Shown here in pieces: positions 10,255 through 21,144 of a stretch of 64,000 nucleotides of DNA (the stretch's first letter is position 1; each line of letters starts with the position of its first letter). The notes under the pieces are model-generated. The model saw nothing but the letters and a program-made list of their open reading frames with translations. It was not told the origin of the DNA and ran no database searches. The DNA is from Jiella endophytica. Lineage in GTDB: Bacteria > Pseudomonadota > Alphaproteobacteria > Rhizobiales > Rhizobiaceae. Made by a program: the position numbers and the translations under genes. The stretch spans positions 90,843 to 154,842 of the forward strand of contig NZ_SOZD01000008.1 of NCBI RefSeq assembly GCF_004519335.1, written 5' to 3'.

Positions 10255-10647
10255 ATGGAGACCTATCGGGGCGGCTGTCTTTGCGGCGAGGTGCGGTTCA
10301 CGGCGTCGGGACGGCCCGACCGGGTCGGCATCTGCCACTGTCTCGACTGCCGCAAGCATCACGGCGCCTTGTTCTACGCCGCAGCCATCTATCCGGAGAA
10401 GGCAGTCACCATCGAGGGCGAGGCCCGCGACTATGCCGGGCGGTTCTTCTGCCCGCGCTGCGGCTCGTCGGTGTTCGCCCGCAGCGGGGGCGAGATCGAG
10501 CTGCATCTCGGCTCCCTCAACGAGCCTGACCAGCTGACCCCGACCTATGAAAACTGGACCATCCGCCGCGAAGCCTGGCTGCCGCCCTTTCCGCTGGCAG
10601 CGCATTTCGAGCGCGACCGCGAAACCGGGAAAGACGGCGGGCCGTAG
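10255..10647 (+). CDS. GFA/CENP-V fold zinc protein
   Basis: 130 residues with the GFA-family zinc ligands: GGCLCGEVRF (Cys8, Cys10), CHCLDCRK (Cys27, 29, 32) and FFCPRCGSS (Cys66, 69). The fold is shared with glutathione-dependent formaldehyde-activating enzyme, but most short members have no proven activity, so enzyme function is left open. The start is preceded by AGGGAGA. It stands alone, with RIME-like copies on both sides. Confidence 0.9.
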   Translation: METYRGGCLCGEVRFTASGRPDRVGICHCLDCRKHHGALFYAAAIYPEKAVTIEGEARDYAGRFFCPRCGSSVFARSGGEIELHLGSLNEPDQLTPTYENWTIRREAWLPPFPLAAHFERDRETGKDGGP

Positions 10648-10711
10648 CCAGCAGGAGCCTCCGCGACGTCCTGTGATGACTGTGGGCGACGTTCGATGAT
10701 GACCGTGGTAA

Positions 10712-10843
<132 letters not shown>

Positions 10844-10940
10844 TAATCAGCTTCGGTTCCCCTAAACTATATGCCGTGCTGCGGCAAGGGAGTGCGCCGA
10901 CGATCTTCCCGTTGCAGTGCGACCTGATCCGCCGCGACTA

Positions 10941-11042
10941 CAGCATCGGCCGCAAAATCGGAATCGATTTTCGGAAAGTACGGTGCGTTGATTCAATAAG
11001 TTACGGTGTCTTTTGTGCGTCCATTCGGACGTATGGCGCTCT
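10941..11042 (+). repeat. RIME-like intergenic element, copy 3
   Basis: Starts CAGCATCGGCCGCAAAATCG, then GGAATCGATTTTCGGAAAG, and ends with the second hairpin GTGCGTCCATTCGGACGTATG. It lies in the 380-base gap between tRNA-Arg and the DUF1499 gene. The remaining bases of that gap hold no gene I can support. Confidence 0.8.
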
Positions 11043-11202
11043 GGACCCCAGGGCTGTCTCTCGCCGATTGAGCAAGGGACGGGAAACCGCCGCCGGGCCC
11101 CATCGGCACCGATGCATGGGCGGAGAAAGCGCTGGGCCTTCTGGCGGAACAAGCGAAGCACCAGCGCCGTTGATCCCGCTTTCGACCGGAGCTGTTGCGC
11201 CG

Positions 11203-11781
11203 ATGTCCCGCGTTTCGAGATACCACCCGCGTCGCCGATCGATCGCCGTCGGCGTCCTCGGTGTCACAGCCGTCGTCGCGGGCGGCTTCGTCATTGCCGG
11301 CCCGAAGCGTGTCTGGGAATGGATCGGCGGGCCGGCCGACCAAGGGCCCGTCGATTTCGACCATCTCGTCCGCCGCCGCGTTCCGAACGACGCCCTCGCC
11401 TGCTCGAAGGGCACCTGCCGCCAGCGGGTCGATTTCGAACTGCCGCATTTCGACGCCGCCCCGCAGCTTATCATGGCCAGGTTCGACCCCGTGGTGATCG
11501 CCATGGGTCAGGGCAAACGGGTCGACGACGGGCGCGACGAGACCTATCGGCGCTACGTCTTTCGCAGCCGCGTCCTGGAATTTCCCGACACGCTCGATGC
11601 CAGGGCAACGATCGCCGGCGACGGCCGTACGGCGCTCAAGCTCTATTCCCGCTCGCTGCTCGGGCGCGGCGATTTCGGCGCCAATCGCCAGCGACTGCGG
11701 CGGATCGCGGCAGACCTCGAGCGAACGTCCGGCCCAAACCGGCAGATCGGCCGGGCGCCGGCTGCCGCCGCCCTGCGGTAA
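11203..11781 (+). CDS. DUF1499 membrane-anchored protein
   Basis: 192 residues. An N-terminal basic stretch and one hydrophobic segment (about 13-32) suggest an anchor with the rest in the periplasm. The body has the DUF1499 pattern: PNDALACSKGTC, a central YRRYVFRSRVLEFPD, then a Ser/Arg-rich RSLLGRGDFGANRQRL, usually the region after the predicted core. The function of DUF1499 is unknown. I took the ATG at 11203 because it opens directly into the anchor; the frame is open further left but would add RIME and tRNA sequence. It converges on ureG. Confidence 0.82.
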   Translation: MSRVSRYHPRRRSIAVGVLGVTAVVAGGFVIAGPKRVWEWIGGPADQGPVDFDHLVRRRVPNDALACSKGTCRQRVDFELPHFDAAPQLIMARFDPVVIAMGQGKRVDDGRDETYRRYVFRSRVLEFPDTLDARATIAGDGRTALKLYSRSLLGRGDFGANRQRLRRIAADLERTSGPNRQIGRAPAAAALR

Positions 11782-11841
11782 GGCTGCCGTTCGAGAATCA
11801 GCAGGACCCCAGCGATGCGGGCGGCCATCGATGATCGGCGG

Positions 11842-12470
<629 letters not shown>

Positions 12471-12474
<4 letters not shown>

Positions 12475-13190
12475 GAACGAAAGAGCCTCGTGCCGAGCGT
12501 TTCATGCCGCATTGCGGCGATTTCCGAGACTATGGCGGCAGACCCCAAGTCGTCCAGCGTCGATCGCGCGGCGTTGCGAGCGCTCGTCTCGATCACCGGC
12601 AGGAGATCGTGCATCACGCCGACCCACTCGCTCTGGCCGAGCGGCACCAGCCGCACGGCCGCCGCGAGAAGGCTCCCGGCAAAGTTATGGGCGTAGGCGA
12701 CGAGGGTCTCGTTCAGCGCCAGGCCGGCACGGGCCGTCACCGCCCCGGCCGCGACGGGCAGGGGCATGGGTATCCCGTCGAAAGGGGATTCGCCGATCCA
12801 GGGGCTCGCCGCTGCGACGAAGGCTTCGCCGAGCCGAGTCGTCTCGACGCGCCGCTCGGCGCTGCCGGACAGGGCAGTGGCCAGTTCGCAGAGCTCGCGA
12901 AGATCCGGCGAGGCTGCCTCCGCGACCGCACGATGGGCACCGGCGGCGAGGACGAGATCGTTCCAGCCGCTGCCCTGCCGCAGGAGGAAGTCGATCCAGT
13001 CGCGAACGGCTTCTGCGCTGGTGACGTATCCTTCGCGCACCGCCGCTTCCAGGCCGTGGGAATAGGCAAAACCGCCGGTCGGAAAGCTTGCCGAGAACAG
13101 CGTCATCAGCGGCGCGAGATGCGCCGGGCTTCCCGCGGCGACGCCGTTCAGGCCGGCATCGGCCTCCCTCGACCAGCTGGATCGCGACAT
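12471..13190 (-). CDS. ureF: Urease accessory protein UreF
   Basis: 239 residues, all-helical UreF pattern: [16 protein letters not shown] near the N-terminus, a central RLGEAF and the C-terminal [15 protein letters not shown]. UreF bridges apo-urease with UreG in the activation complex. It follows ureE by 12 bases and overlaps ureG by four. UreF normally works with UreD/H, whose gene is not in this window. Confidence 0.95.
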
Positions 13191-13202
13191 CGCCAGCGCT
13201 CG

Positions 13203-13640
13203 TCAGTGGGGATGGGCGTGATAGGCGCCGCCCTCCGGATCGAACGCCGCCTCGGTCTCTGCCACCGAGGCGCCGAGGCCTTCGAGCATGGTGCGGATCA
13301 CCGCGTCGCGGCGGATCAGCAGCCGGTCGGCAAAGATCTGCGCGGCGAGATGGCGGTTGCCGAGTTGCCAGGCGATGGCGACGAGATGGGCCGCATCACG
13401 GCCGCGGACCTCGTAGAGCGGCTCGGGCTTGGCCTTCACCACGATGATCTGGCCGTTGGAGAGGAGGATGCCGTCGCTTTCGCGCAGCAGCGTCGCTTCC
13501 GGCAGGTCGAGCAGGAAAGCGATGCCGCCATCGGAAACCATCGCCATGCGCCGACGGTGGCGCGCCGTCTCGTCGAGCGTGATCGTGTCGGCCGCCTCCG
13601 CCCACTCGCCCCGTCTGACGACCTTGTCTCCGACGATCAT
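13203..13640 (-). CDS. ureE: Urease nickel metallochaperone UreE
   Basis: 145 residues: N-terminal domain with LPEATLLRESDGILL, then KPEPLYEVRGRD, HLVAIAWQLGNRHL (containing the conserved GNRH) and DRLLIRRDAVI. It binds nickel and hands it to the UreG complex. The C-terminus has only a short His-containing tail (AYHAHPH) rather than a long polyhistidine run. Reads in the ureE-ureF-ureG run. Confidence 0.95.
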   Translation of the reverse strand: MIVGDKVVRRGEWAEAADTITLDETARHRRRMAMVSDGGIAFLLDLPEATLLRESDGILLSNGQIIVVKAKPEPLYEVRGRDAAHLVAIAWQLGNRHLAAQIFADRLLIRRDAVIRTMLEGLGASVAETEAAFDPEGGAYHAHPH

Positions 13641-13784
13641 GTGAACTTACCGTATCGTTTCGTTGGCTCACAGAAATACGCCCGCAGCGAGCGTTTCGCC
13701 AGCGGGGCGATCCGAAATCCCGGGGCGGCGACGTGTTGCAGGGCGTGAGCCGATCATCAAGCGATGGGCAATTCCGGCGCCGCG

Positions 13785-14279
13785 TCAGGCCTCCGGGTAG
13801 AAAGCCTCGTCGAGGATCTGTTCGACGCTGAAAGGGCAATCTGCCGGAAAGGCCTCTTCGGCAAGCCCCGTTTCGCCGGCGGCCTTGAGGCGGGCGGATG
13901 CGTATTCTTCCTGCAGGATCTGGCCGGGCAGCGCCTTGAGGCTGGGGCTGCGGATCATCCGCTTGGCGATCCGGCGCCGCTGCTCGAGGATCGTCCCCTT
14001 CCATCCGCTGGAGCGGTGCGATGGTTGGTGCCGCCATTTCAGAAGGTGAAGGATGAGGACATTCAGCCGATTTTCAATTTCGCCGATTTCCGAACCGCCC
14101 AAGTTTTCGATCTCCTCGGCCAGTCTCTCCCAATCGATGGCATTGGCATGCCCGCTGCGCAGTCGCTCCGCCTGCGACTGCGTCCAGGCATAGAAATCCC
14201 TGTCGTAATCCGCAGCGCCCGCCGCCGCGTCGTCCGGCTTGCCGGGCCGTGCCATCGTGTCGCGAAGCGTCGACATCAT
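13785..14279 (-). CDS. DUF29 family protein
   Basis: 164 residues with the DUF29 signature: YDRDFYAWTQSQAERLR, DWERLAEEIENLG, then a helical RLNVLILHLLKWRHQP and a C-terminal LPAD/FPADCPFSVEQILD segment. The function of DUF29 is unknown; it is widespread in cyanobacteria and proteobacteria. It lies between ureC (44 bases upstream) and ureE (144 bases downstream) on the same strand, so it is probably transcribed with the urease genes, though it is not a known urease factor. Confidence 0.9.
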   Translation of the reverse strand: MMSTLRDTMARPGKPDDAAAGAADYDRDFYAWTQSQAERLRSGHANAIDWERLAEEIENLGGSEIGEIENRLNVLILHLLKWRHQPSHRSSGWKGTILEQRRRIAKRMIRSPSLKALPGQILQEEYASARLKAAGETGLAEEAFPADCPFSVEQILDEAFYPEA

Positions 14280-14323
14280 CGCTCGTCCTTTCCGCCGCGC
14301 CCTGCCGCAGGGCCGGCGCAGCC

Positions 14324-16036
<1,713 letters not shown>

Positions 16037-16218
16037 GGCGTCTCTTTCGTGGAAAGCGGCGTACCTTCGAGGCGGACGGGCGGCGCGGGACCGCGCTGCA
16101 ACAAGGGCAGCATATGTCGGTCGCGAAAGCTTGTCTTCACTCATTCGGGCGAATGCGCCAAGCAAGGGCATGAAGGCCCGCCCGCGCCGAGACCGACTGA
16201 TTCAGGGAAGCAACCGCC

Positions 16219-16638
16219 ATGCGAAGCGCCGCCCTCCTCCTTGCCGCAACGACGCTGGCCCTGCCGGCGGCGGCGCAACCGTTCGATCCCGGCCCCGGCA
16301 TCATCGTGCCCGGCTCCTCCATGGCGGGAAAGCGCATCGGCGGTGCGCCGCCGAAGCTGAACAACCGCCGGATCCGCAACGCCCCGGTCTTCGGCGACAC
16401 GGTCGAAGAGCGCTATTACGGCCGCGACTACGACGACAGCTATCTCACCCCCCGCGTGCCGCGGGGATCGAGCGACGACGCATCGATCCAGCGCCGGGCA
16501 CGGGAGGGTGATCCGCGCCTCGATCCGGGCCGGGCCGGAAGCTTCGCCAAGGAGGGTCCCGGCGCCTTGGGCTCCAGCGAAGTGACCCATGGCAGCTCCA
16601 GCGGGTCGCATCGCGCCATCATCCGACGGGATCCCTGA
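16219..16638 (+). CDS. Unknown exported protein
   Basis: 139 residues. A clear signal peptide (MRSAALLLAATTLALPAAAQ, cleavage likely after AAA/AQ) is followed by a hydrophilic, Gly/Arg/Ser/Asp-rich chain with a YYGRDYDDSYLTPRVP segment and no cysteine. I do not recognise a family. It is on the strand opposite ureC, which starts 182 bases to its left, and so interrupts the ureB-ureC run. Export is well supported by sequence; function is unknown. Confidence 0.72.
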   Translation: MRSAALLLAATTLALPAAAQPFDPGPGIIVPGSSMAGKRIGGAPPKLNNRRIRNAPVFGDTVEERYYGRDYDDSYLTPRVPRGSSDDASIQRRAREGDPRLDPGRAGSFAKEGPGALGSSEVTHGSSSGSHRAIIRRDP

Positions 16639-16895
16639 GAAAAGGCTGATTTGCCATCCGGCGTCACAGGGGAACCAAGACGGTCGCTGGCAGATTGTTG
16701 GAACGACACATTCCGGCGGTATCCTGCCGCCCGGGCGCCGGGCTCATCTGTCCTCGATTCGCCGAGCGGCCGGCTGGCAAAGTGCCACCCTGGCAATCGC
16801 AGACGGGCGAGCGAGGCAGGAACGGTCAGAAACCCCGGAGCGGACTGACGTCTTCGCCAGGCTGCGCCGCATTCCGTGTCTGATGGAGAATTCTC

Positions 16896-17318
16896 ATGCG
16901 TATCACGAATTTCAGCGCGCTTGCTGCGGCCATCGCCCTTCTCGCAGGAGCGGCGCTGGCAGGCGGTGCAGCGGCCCAGACCGTCGGCGCCGGCTCTTCC
17001 TCCACCATCGGCAGCGGCGTTCAGTCCGGCAACAACGCATCTCCCGACGCGACGCAGCTTCGCGCGACCGAGGGCAACTCGGCGATCGACAGCTCGAATG
17101 TCGATGCCCTCGCCCGTTCCGGCAATCTCGGCACCAGCGCGACCACCAGCCTCAGCATGGGTGACGGCCTTTCAGGCCCCAACGATACGACGCCGTATTC
17201 GACGCAGCAGGGACAGGCTCCGAGGCTGCCCTCCCCGCGCGTCGGGATCGATCTCGGCTCCATCCGCTCCGGCCTCGAAGCTGCGCCGAGCGCGACGCCC
17301 GACGCGGCCGGCGACTGA
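16896..17318 (+). CDS. Unknown exported low-complexity protein
   Basis: 140 residues with a signal peptide (LAAAIALLAGAALAGGAAAQ) and a mature part rich in Ser, Gly, Asn, Thr and Ala, with no cysteine and no recognisable domain. It probably stays disordered or forms a surface or periplasmic filler; this is inference. It sits 257 bases after the other exported-protein gene and between ureC and ureB on the opposite strand. No clear terminator follows. Confidence 0.68.
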   Translation: MRITNFSALAAAIALLAGAALAGGAAAQTVGAGSSSTIGSGVQSGNNASPDATQLRATEGNSAIDSSNVDALARSGNLGTSATTSLSMGDGLSGPNDTTPYSTQQGQAPRLPSPRVGIDLGSIRSGLEAAPSATPDAAGD

Positions 17319-17455
17319 GCGGCCGGCGTGCCTGCCGGCTGCGGGGAACGGTCGTCTTGAAAGAAACTGAACCTGGCCGCGGCTTTCAAAGCGACGCGGC
17401 TTCAGGATGGGGACACGGCCAGAGCCGAAAGGGCCGCGGGCCCTACCTTGGGGCG

Positions 17456-17551
17456 CCGCGCGTCAGACAGGACGCACAGAGGCCGCGCTGTCTTTGATTT
17501 TCCACATCCTGCTTTCCGAAGATCGATTCCGATTTTCGGGCCGATGCTGTA
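17456..17551 (-). repeat. RIME-like intergenic element, copy 4 (reverse orientation)
   Basis: The reverse complement reads CAGCATCGGCCCGAAAATCG at 17551 and continues through GGAATCGATCTTCGG to a degraded second hairpin near 17460. It is the only copy in this orientation in the window. It ends about 20 bases from the 3' end of ureB. Confidence 0.78.
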
Positions 17552-17570
17552 GGCGGCAGCGCAGCGCCGC

Positions 17571-17876
17571 TCAGAGACGTCCCATCACCTTGGCATTGAA
17601 GCCGAAGACCTTACGCTCGCCGCGCAGCGGCACGAGCGAGACGTCGAGGGTCTGCCCGGGCTCGAAGCGGACGGCCGTTCCAGCCGCAATGTCGAGCCGC
17701 ATGCCCCGCGCGGCCTGCCGGTCGAAATCGAGGGCCGGATTGGTCTCGGCGAAATGATAGTGGCTGCCGACCTGCACGGGCCGGTCGCCGGTGTTGCTGA
17801 CCGTCAGAGCGATGGCTTCCTGCCCCTCGTTCAGCGTCAACTCGCCGTCCTTGGTGATGATCTCGCCGGGAATCAT
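17571..17876 (-). CDS. ureB: Urease beta subunit
   Basis: 101 residues, typical Ure[34 protein letters not shown] (the conserved GSH-HF segment), [15 protein letters not shown] and the C-terminal GERKVFGFN. It forms the structural trimer with UreA and UreC. It is intact, but ureA is neither upstream nor fused to it, and it is isolated from ureC. A RIME-like element lies on each side, in opposite orientation. Confidence 0.96.
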   Translation of the reverse strand: MIPGEIITKDGELTLNEGQEAIALTVSNTGDRPVQVGSHYHFAETNPALDFDRQAARGMRLDIAAGTAVRFEPGQTLDVSLVPLRGERKVFGFNAKVMGRL

Positions 17877-17940
17877 GCGCGCGCCCTCGTCCTGCCGTCA
17901 GCGGTTCGTTCAGCTACGCAAGACCGTCGCCTGCGCTCTG

Positions 17941-18042
17941 CAGCATCGGCGCGAAAATCGGAATCGATTTTCTGGAAGCGCGATGCGCAGATTCAATAAC
18001 CTGGAGCATCCTTTGTGCGTCCATTCGGACGCACGGCGCTCG
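17941..18042 (+). repeat. RIME-like intergenic element, copy 5
   Basis: Starts CAGCATCGGCGCGAAAATCG with GGAATCGATTTTCTGG, and ends with the well-preserved second hairpin GTGCGTCCATTCGGACGCAC. It occupies most of the 219 bases between ureJ/hupE and ureB. Confidence 0.8.
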
Positions 18043-18095
18043 AGTGAAGCGAGGCGGCCCGGCCGAGACCGGCAGGCCGCCTCGAAAGCATGGCG

Positions 18096-18671
18096 TCAGG
18101 CGGCGAACAGCATCAGGCCGGCCGCGGCGCCGGCGAGACCGGCAGCGCGGATGGCGATCGGCTGGGCATGACGCACCGCGGCCGAACCGAGCCAGAGGCC
18201 GGCACCATGGAGGGCGGCCGTCGCCAGAGCGAAACCGCCGGCATAGGAAAGCGCCACGGCGGCACCGAGCTCGGAGCCATGGGCGTGGCCGTGGAAGATC
18301 GCGAAGACGCCGACGATCGCGGCAGCGGCCAACGCGGGAACGCGCACCGCAAGTGCCACCAGCAGACCGACGGCGACGACCGAGGCGAGGATCGCCGGCT
18401 CGACGAAGGGCAGCGTGACGCCGGCCATCGCGAGGCCGAAGCCGACCAGCATCATGCCGACGAAGGCCGCCGGGATGACGAAGCGGGCAGAGCCCCTGAA
18501 GGTCGCGGCCCAGACGCCGACGAGAAGCATGACCACGTTATGGTCGAGGCCGGTGAGCGGATGCGAGACGCCAGCGAGGAACGAGCCGTGTTCGGCCGGA
18601 TTGAGATGGGCAAAGGCCGGCAGCGGCGTTGCGAGAACCGCGGCGGCGGCGAGAAGAGTGCGTTTCGGCAT
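18096..18671 (-). CDS. HupE/UreJ family membrane protein
   Basis: 191 residues: signal-like N-terminus ending PAFAHLNP, then six hydrophobic helices with HPLTGLDHNVVMLLVG and GHAHGSE, the HupE/UreJ pattern with conserved His/Asp. Family knowledge: these are nickel/cobalt permeases or accessory membrane proteins of urease and hydrogenase loci. Given the urease genes it most likely supplies nickel. The ATG at 18671 is chosen because it opens the signal segment; the frame remains open to 18944 with no domain. Confidence 0.9.
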   Translation of the reverse strand: MPKRTLLAAAAVLATPLPAFAHLNPAEHGSFLAGVSHPLTGLDHNVVMLLVGVWAATFRGSARFVIPAAFVGMMLVGFGLAMAGVTLPFVEPAILASVVAVGLLVALAVRVPALAAAAIVGVFAIFHGHAHGSELGAAVALSYAGGFALATAALHGAGLWLGSAAVRHAQPIAIRAAGLAGAAAGLMLFAA

Positions 18672-19057
18672 GAAGTCCCTCGGAATTGGTCGACCGGCGC
18701 CCCGACTTGGGTCGCGCCCCAGCCGTCGATGAGATTGCGATAGGCCCTGCTCCGCGCCGTCGGGAGGACGACCGGAACGAGCGCCGCAGATGATGTTGTC
18801 GCCCGGCGCGCCTGTCAAAGCCTTTCTCGCAAGCGCACAGACTTCCTTCACCTTCCGCCGGAAAATCCGCATCCGCGCGTTGGGCTTGCGGGGAAACACC
18901 GACTTTTGCGAGAGGCGCCCCGCAGGGTGAAACCAGACGCTCACTTTTTCGTTCTATTGCAAACGGGTCGATCCATCGACACATTGACGCTAAGGAAAGT
19001 CAGAGCGCCGGCACGAATGATCGGGGCAGCTTTCCGACGACAGGTTGGAGCAAACTG
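18672..19057. other. Intergenic region upstream of ureJ/hupE
   Basis: 386 bases between ureJ/hupE and the small exported-protein gene, which are divergent. It should hold both promoters. I looked for ureA, ureD and a B12-box (cobalamin riboswitch) on the minus strand and found none. No RIME-like copy is present. Confidence 0.4.
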
Positions 19058-19324
19058 ATGAGCCGTCGCATCCTCTGCGGCCTCATGGCCGTTGGCGCGG
19101 TGATCGCCATTGCCGGCTTTGCGGCCCCGGCTGGAGACAGCCAGCCACCCATCGTCCGCATCGTCACCATTGGTGACAGGACCGGGCCGGCTTACTATTC
19201 CCAGGTCGAACAGGGCTATCGCTTCGTCGGCAAGTCGCCTGCGGGCGCTGCCGATACGATGATGACCGGCAATGCCTCGGAACCAGTCACTGCTCTCGTC
19301 ACTGCGGAAATCACGACGAATTGA
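19058..19324 (+). CDS. Small exported protein, unknown
   Basis: 88 residues: an N-terminal hydrophobic segment (LCGLMAVGAVIAIAGFAAPA) consistent with a signal peptide or anchor, then a short polar chain with PIVRIVTIGD and no cysteine. No family recognised. The gene is followed by a good intrinsic terminator at 19343, which supports it as a real transcription unit. Confidence 0.6.
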   Translation: MSRRILCGLMAVGAVIAIAGFAAPAGDSQPPIVRIVTIGDRTGPAYYSQVEQGYRFVGKSPAGAADTMMTGNASEPVTALVTAEITTN

Positions 19325-19342
19325 CATCCAAGGCAGGGTGCG

Positions 19343-19370
19343 TCGCCCGATGTCGAAGGGGCGATTTTTC
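19343..19370 (+). terminator. Intrinsic terminator after the small exported-protein gene
   Basis: Stem TCGCCC (19343-19348) with GGGCGA (19359-19364) followed directly by five T residues. Located 19 bases after the stop at 19324. Confidence 0.7.
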
Positions 19371-19453
19371 TTTCATGCCCGGCCATCGCGGGTCACGCGT
19401 GTGGACATGGCCGCCCCGAGAGCACCCGGCAGAGTGACTGCGTAGTGATAACA

Positions 19454-19486
19454 GGGCGCGACCGGCCATCTGGACGGGTCGCGCCC
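19454..19486. terminator. Hairpin between the exported-protein gene and the aminotransferase
   Basis: A perfect 10-bp stem GGGCGCGACC (19454-19463) / GGTCGCGCCC (19477-19486). It is 27 bases downstream of the aminotransferase stop at 19513 on the minus strand. The T-run is weak on both sides (TTGCATTTT on the plus strand), so it may act in either direction or only as a stabilising hairpin. Confidence 0.55.
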
Positions 19487-19512
19487 TTGCATTTTCTGCA
19501 GCGTCGCAAAGC

Positions 19513-20877
19513 TCAGAGCGTCGCCTTCAACTCGTCGAGCCCCTTGCGGGTCGCGGCGACGATCGTGTCGATATGCTCCTTCTCGACGATCAGCGGCGGG
19601 CAGAAGGCGAGGCAGTCGCCGATCGCCCGCGAAATCACGCCATTCGCCTGGACAAGGCCGAAGGCTGCCGCCGCCATCGCCCCCGGCGGCTGCATCGCCA
19701 CCTTCGCCTTCTTGTCGGTGACGAGTTCGACTGCCGCGATCAGGCCGACACCGCGCACTTCGCCGACCAGCGGGTGATCGAGCAGCGAGCCGAGCTGCTC
19801 CTGGAAATAGGGGGCGATCTCGGCGGCGTGCTCGACCAGACGCTTTTCCTCGATGATCGCGAGGTTCTCGAGCGAAACCGCAGCCGCCACCGGATGGCCC
19901 GAGGCGGTGAAACCGTGGCCGAAGGTGCCGATCTCGGAGGACTGGTCGGCCACCGGCTGATAGACGCGGTCGTTGATGATCAATGCCGAGATCGGCAGGT
20001 AGGAGGACGACAGCGCCTTGGAGACGGTCATGATGTCCGGCTCGATGCCGTAGGTCTGGCAGCCGAACATGTTGCCCGTCCGGCCGAAGCCGCAGATCAC
20101 CTCGTCGGCGACCAGCAGGATGTCGTATTTCTTCAGGACCGCCTGGATCTTCTCCCAATAGGTCTTCGGCGGCACGATCACCCCGCCCGCACCCATCACC
20201 GGCTCGCCGATGAAGGCGGCGACCGTCTCGGGCCCCTCGGCGAGGATCATCGCCTCGAGATCGGCGGCACAGCGGCTGGCGAAATCCTCTTCGCTCTCGC
20301 CCTCATGGCCCTCGCGCCAGTAGTGCGGGCAGGTCGTGTGGAGGATGCCCTCCATCGGCAGATCGAAGGCCCGGTGGTTGTTGACGAGCCCGGTCAGGCT
20401 GGCGGAGGCCAGCGTCACCCCGTGATAGCCCTTGATCCGGCTGATGATCTTCTTCTTTTCCGGCTGGCCGAGCGCATTGGCGCGATAGCGCACCAGCTTG
20501 ATCATCGTGTCGTTGGCTTCGGAGCCGGAATTGGTGAAATAGACCTTCGACATCTTCACCGGCGCCATGGCGATCAGCTTCTCGGCAAGCTCGATCGCCG
20601 GCTGATGCGACTTGTGGGTGAAGGTGTGGTAGAAATTCAGCTTCTGCATCTGCCGGCTGGCGGCATCCGCGAGGCGCTTCTCGCCGAAGCCGACGGCGAC
20701 CGACCAGAGCCCTGCCATCGCCTCGATATAGCGCTTGCCGTCCGTATCGGTGACATGCACGCCTTCGCCGCTCTCGATGACGATCGGGCCGACCTCCTCG
20801 TGCCGGCGGGCATTGGTGTAGCTGTGGAGGTGATAGGCGACGTCGCGCGCCTCGATCGAGTTCGGCTGCAGGGTCAT
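19513..20877 (-). CDS. Class III PLP aminotransferase
   Basis: 454 residues, full length for the omega-amino acid:pyruvate group. Motifs: NSGSEANDTMIKLVRYR, GYHGVTLASASLTG, EPVMGAGGVIVPP, ADEVICGFGRTGNMF (Asp about 258) and the PLP-lysine in TVSKALSSSYLP (Lys about 287). It transfers an amino group from an omega-amine or beta-amino acid to a keto acid; the donor cannot be fixed from sequence. No pathway gene adjoins it. Confidence 0.93.
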   Translation of the reverse strand: MTLQPNSIEARDVAYHLHSYTNARRHEEVGPIVIESGEGVHVTDTDGKRYIEAMAGLWSVAVGFGEKRLADAASRQMQKLNFYHTFTHKSHQPAIELAEKLIAMAPVKMSKVYFTNSGSEANDTMIKLVRYRANALGQPEKKKIISRIKGYHGVTLASASLTGLVNNHRAFDLPMEGILHTTCPHYWREGHEGESEEDFASRCAADLEAMILAEGPETVAAFIGEPVMGAGGVIVPPKTYWEKIQAVLKKYDILLVADEVICGFGRTGNMFGCQTYGIEPDIMTVSKALSSSYLPISALIINDRVYQPVADQSSEIGTFGHGFTASGHPVAAAVSLENLAIIEEKRLVEHAAEIAPYFQEQLGSLLDHPLVGEVRGVGLIAAVELVTDKKAKVAMQPPGAMAAAAFGLVQANGVISRAIGDCLAFCPPLIVEKEHIDTIVAATRKGLDELKATL

Positions 20878-21144
20878 CGGAAACTCCAGGGGAGGATGGC
20901 AGGCCCGGCACGAGGCACCAGCTCGAGCGCCGTGACGGGGCGGGCGGCCGAGCGGCAGCCCCGTTCCGTCTTATAGGCCGATCACCCGGCCTTCGCCATG
21001 CCCGCAATGCGCCGCCGATGCGGATTTGCCGGGTGCGGGACGCTGCCGCAGCGGCATAAGGGCCTGCCGGGATCCCCCGTAATCTCCTGCCGGATCGCCT
21101 GCGGCGCGAGCCTAGGTACGACCGCTCGGAAACGCTCGAAGCGA

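Noticed and set aside
18672..18960. ureA, or a cobalamin riboswitch, upstream of ureJ
   Set aside because: Minus-strand frames show no gamma-subunit motifs and no B12-box consensus was found.
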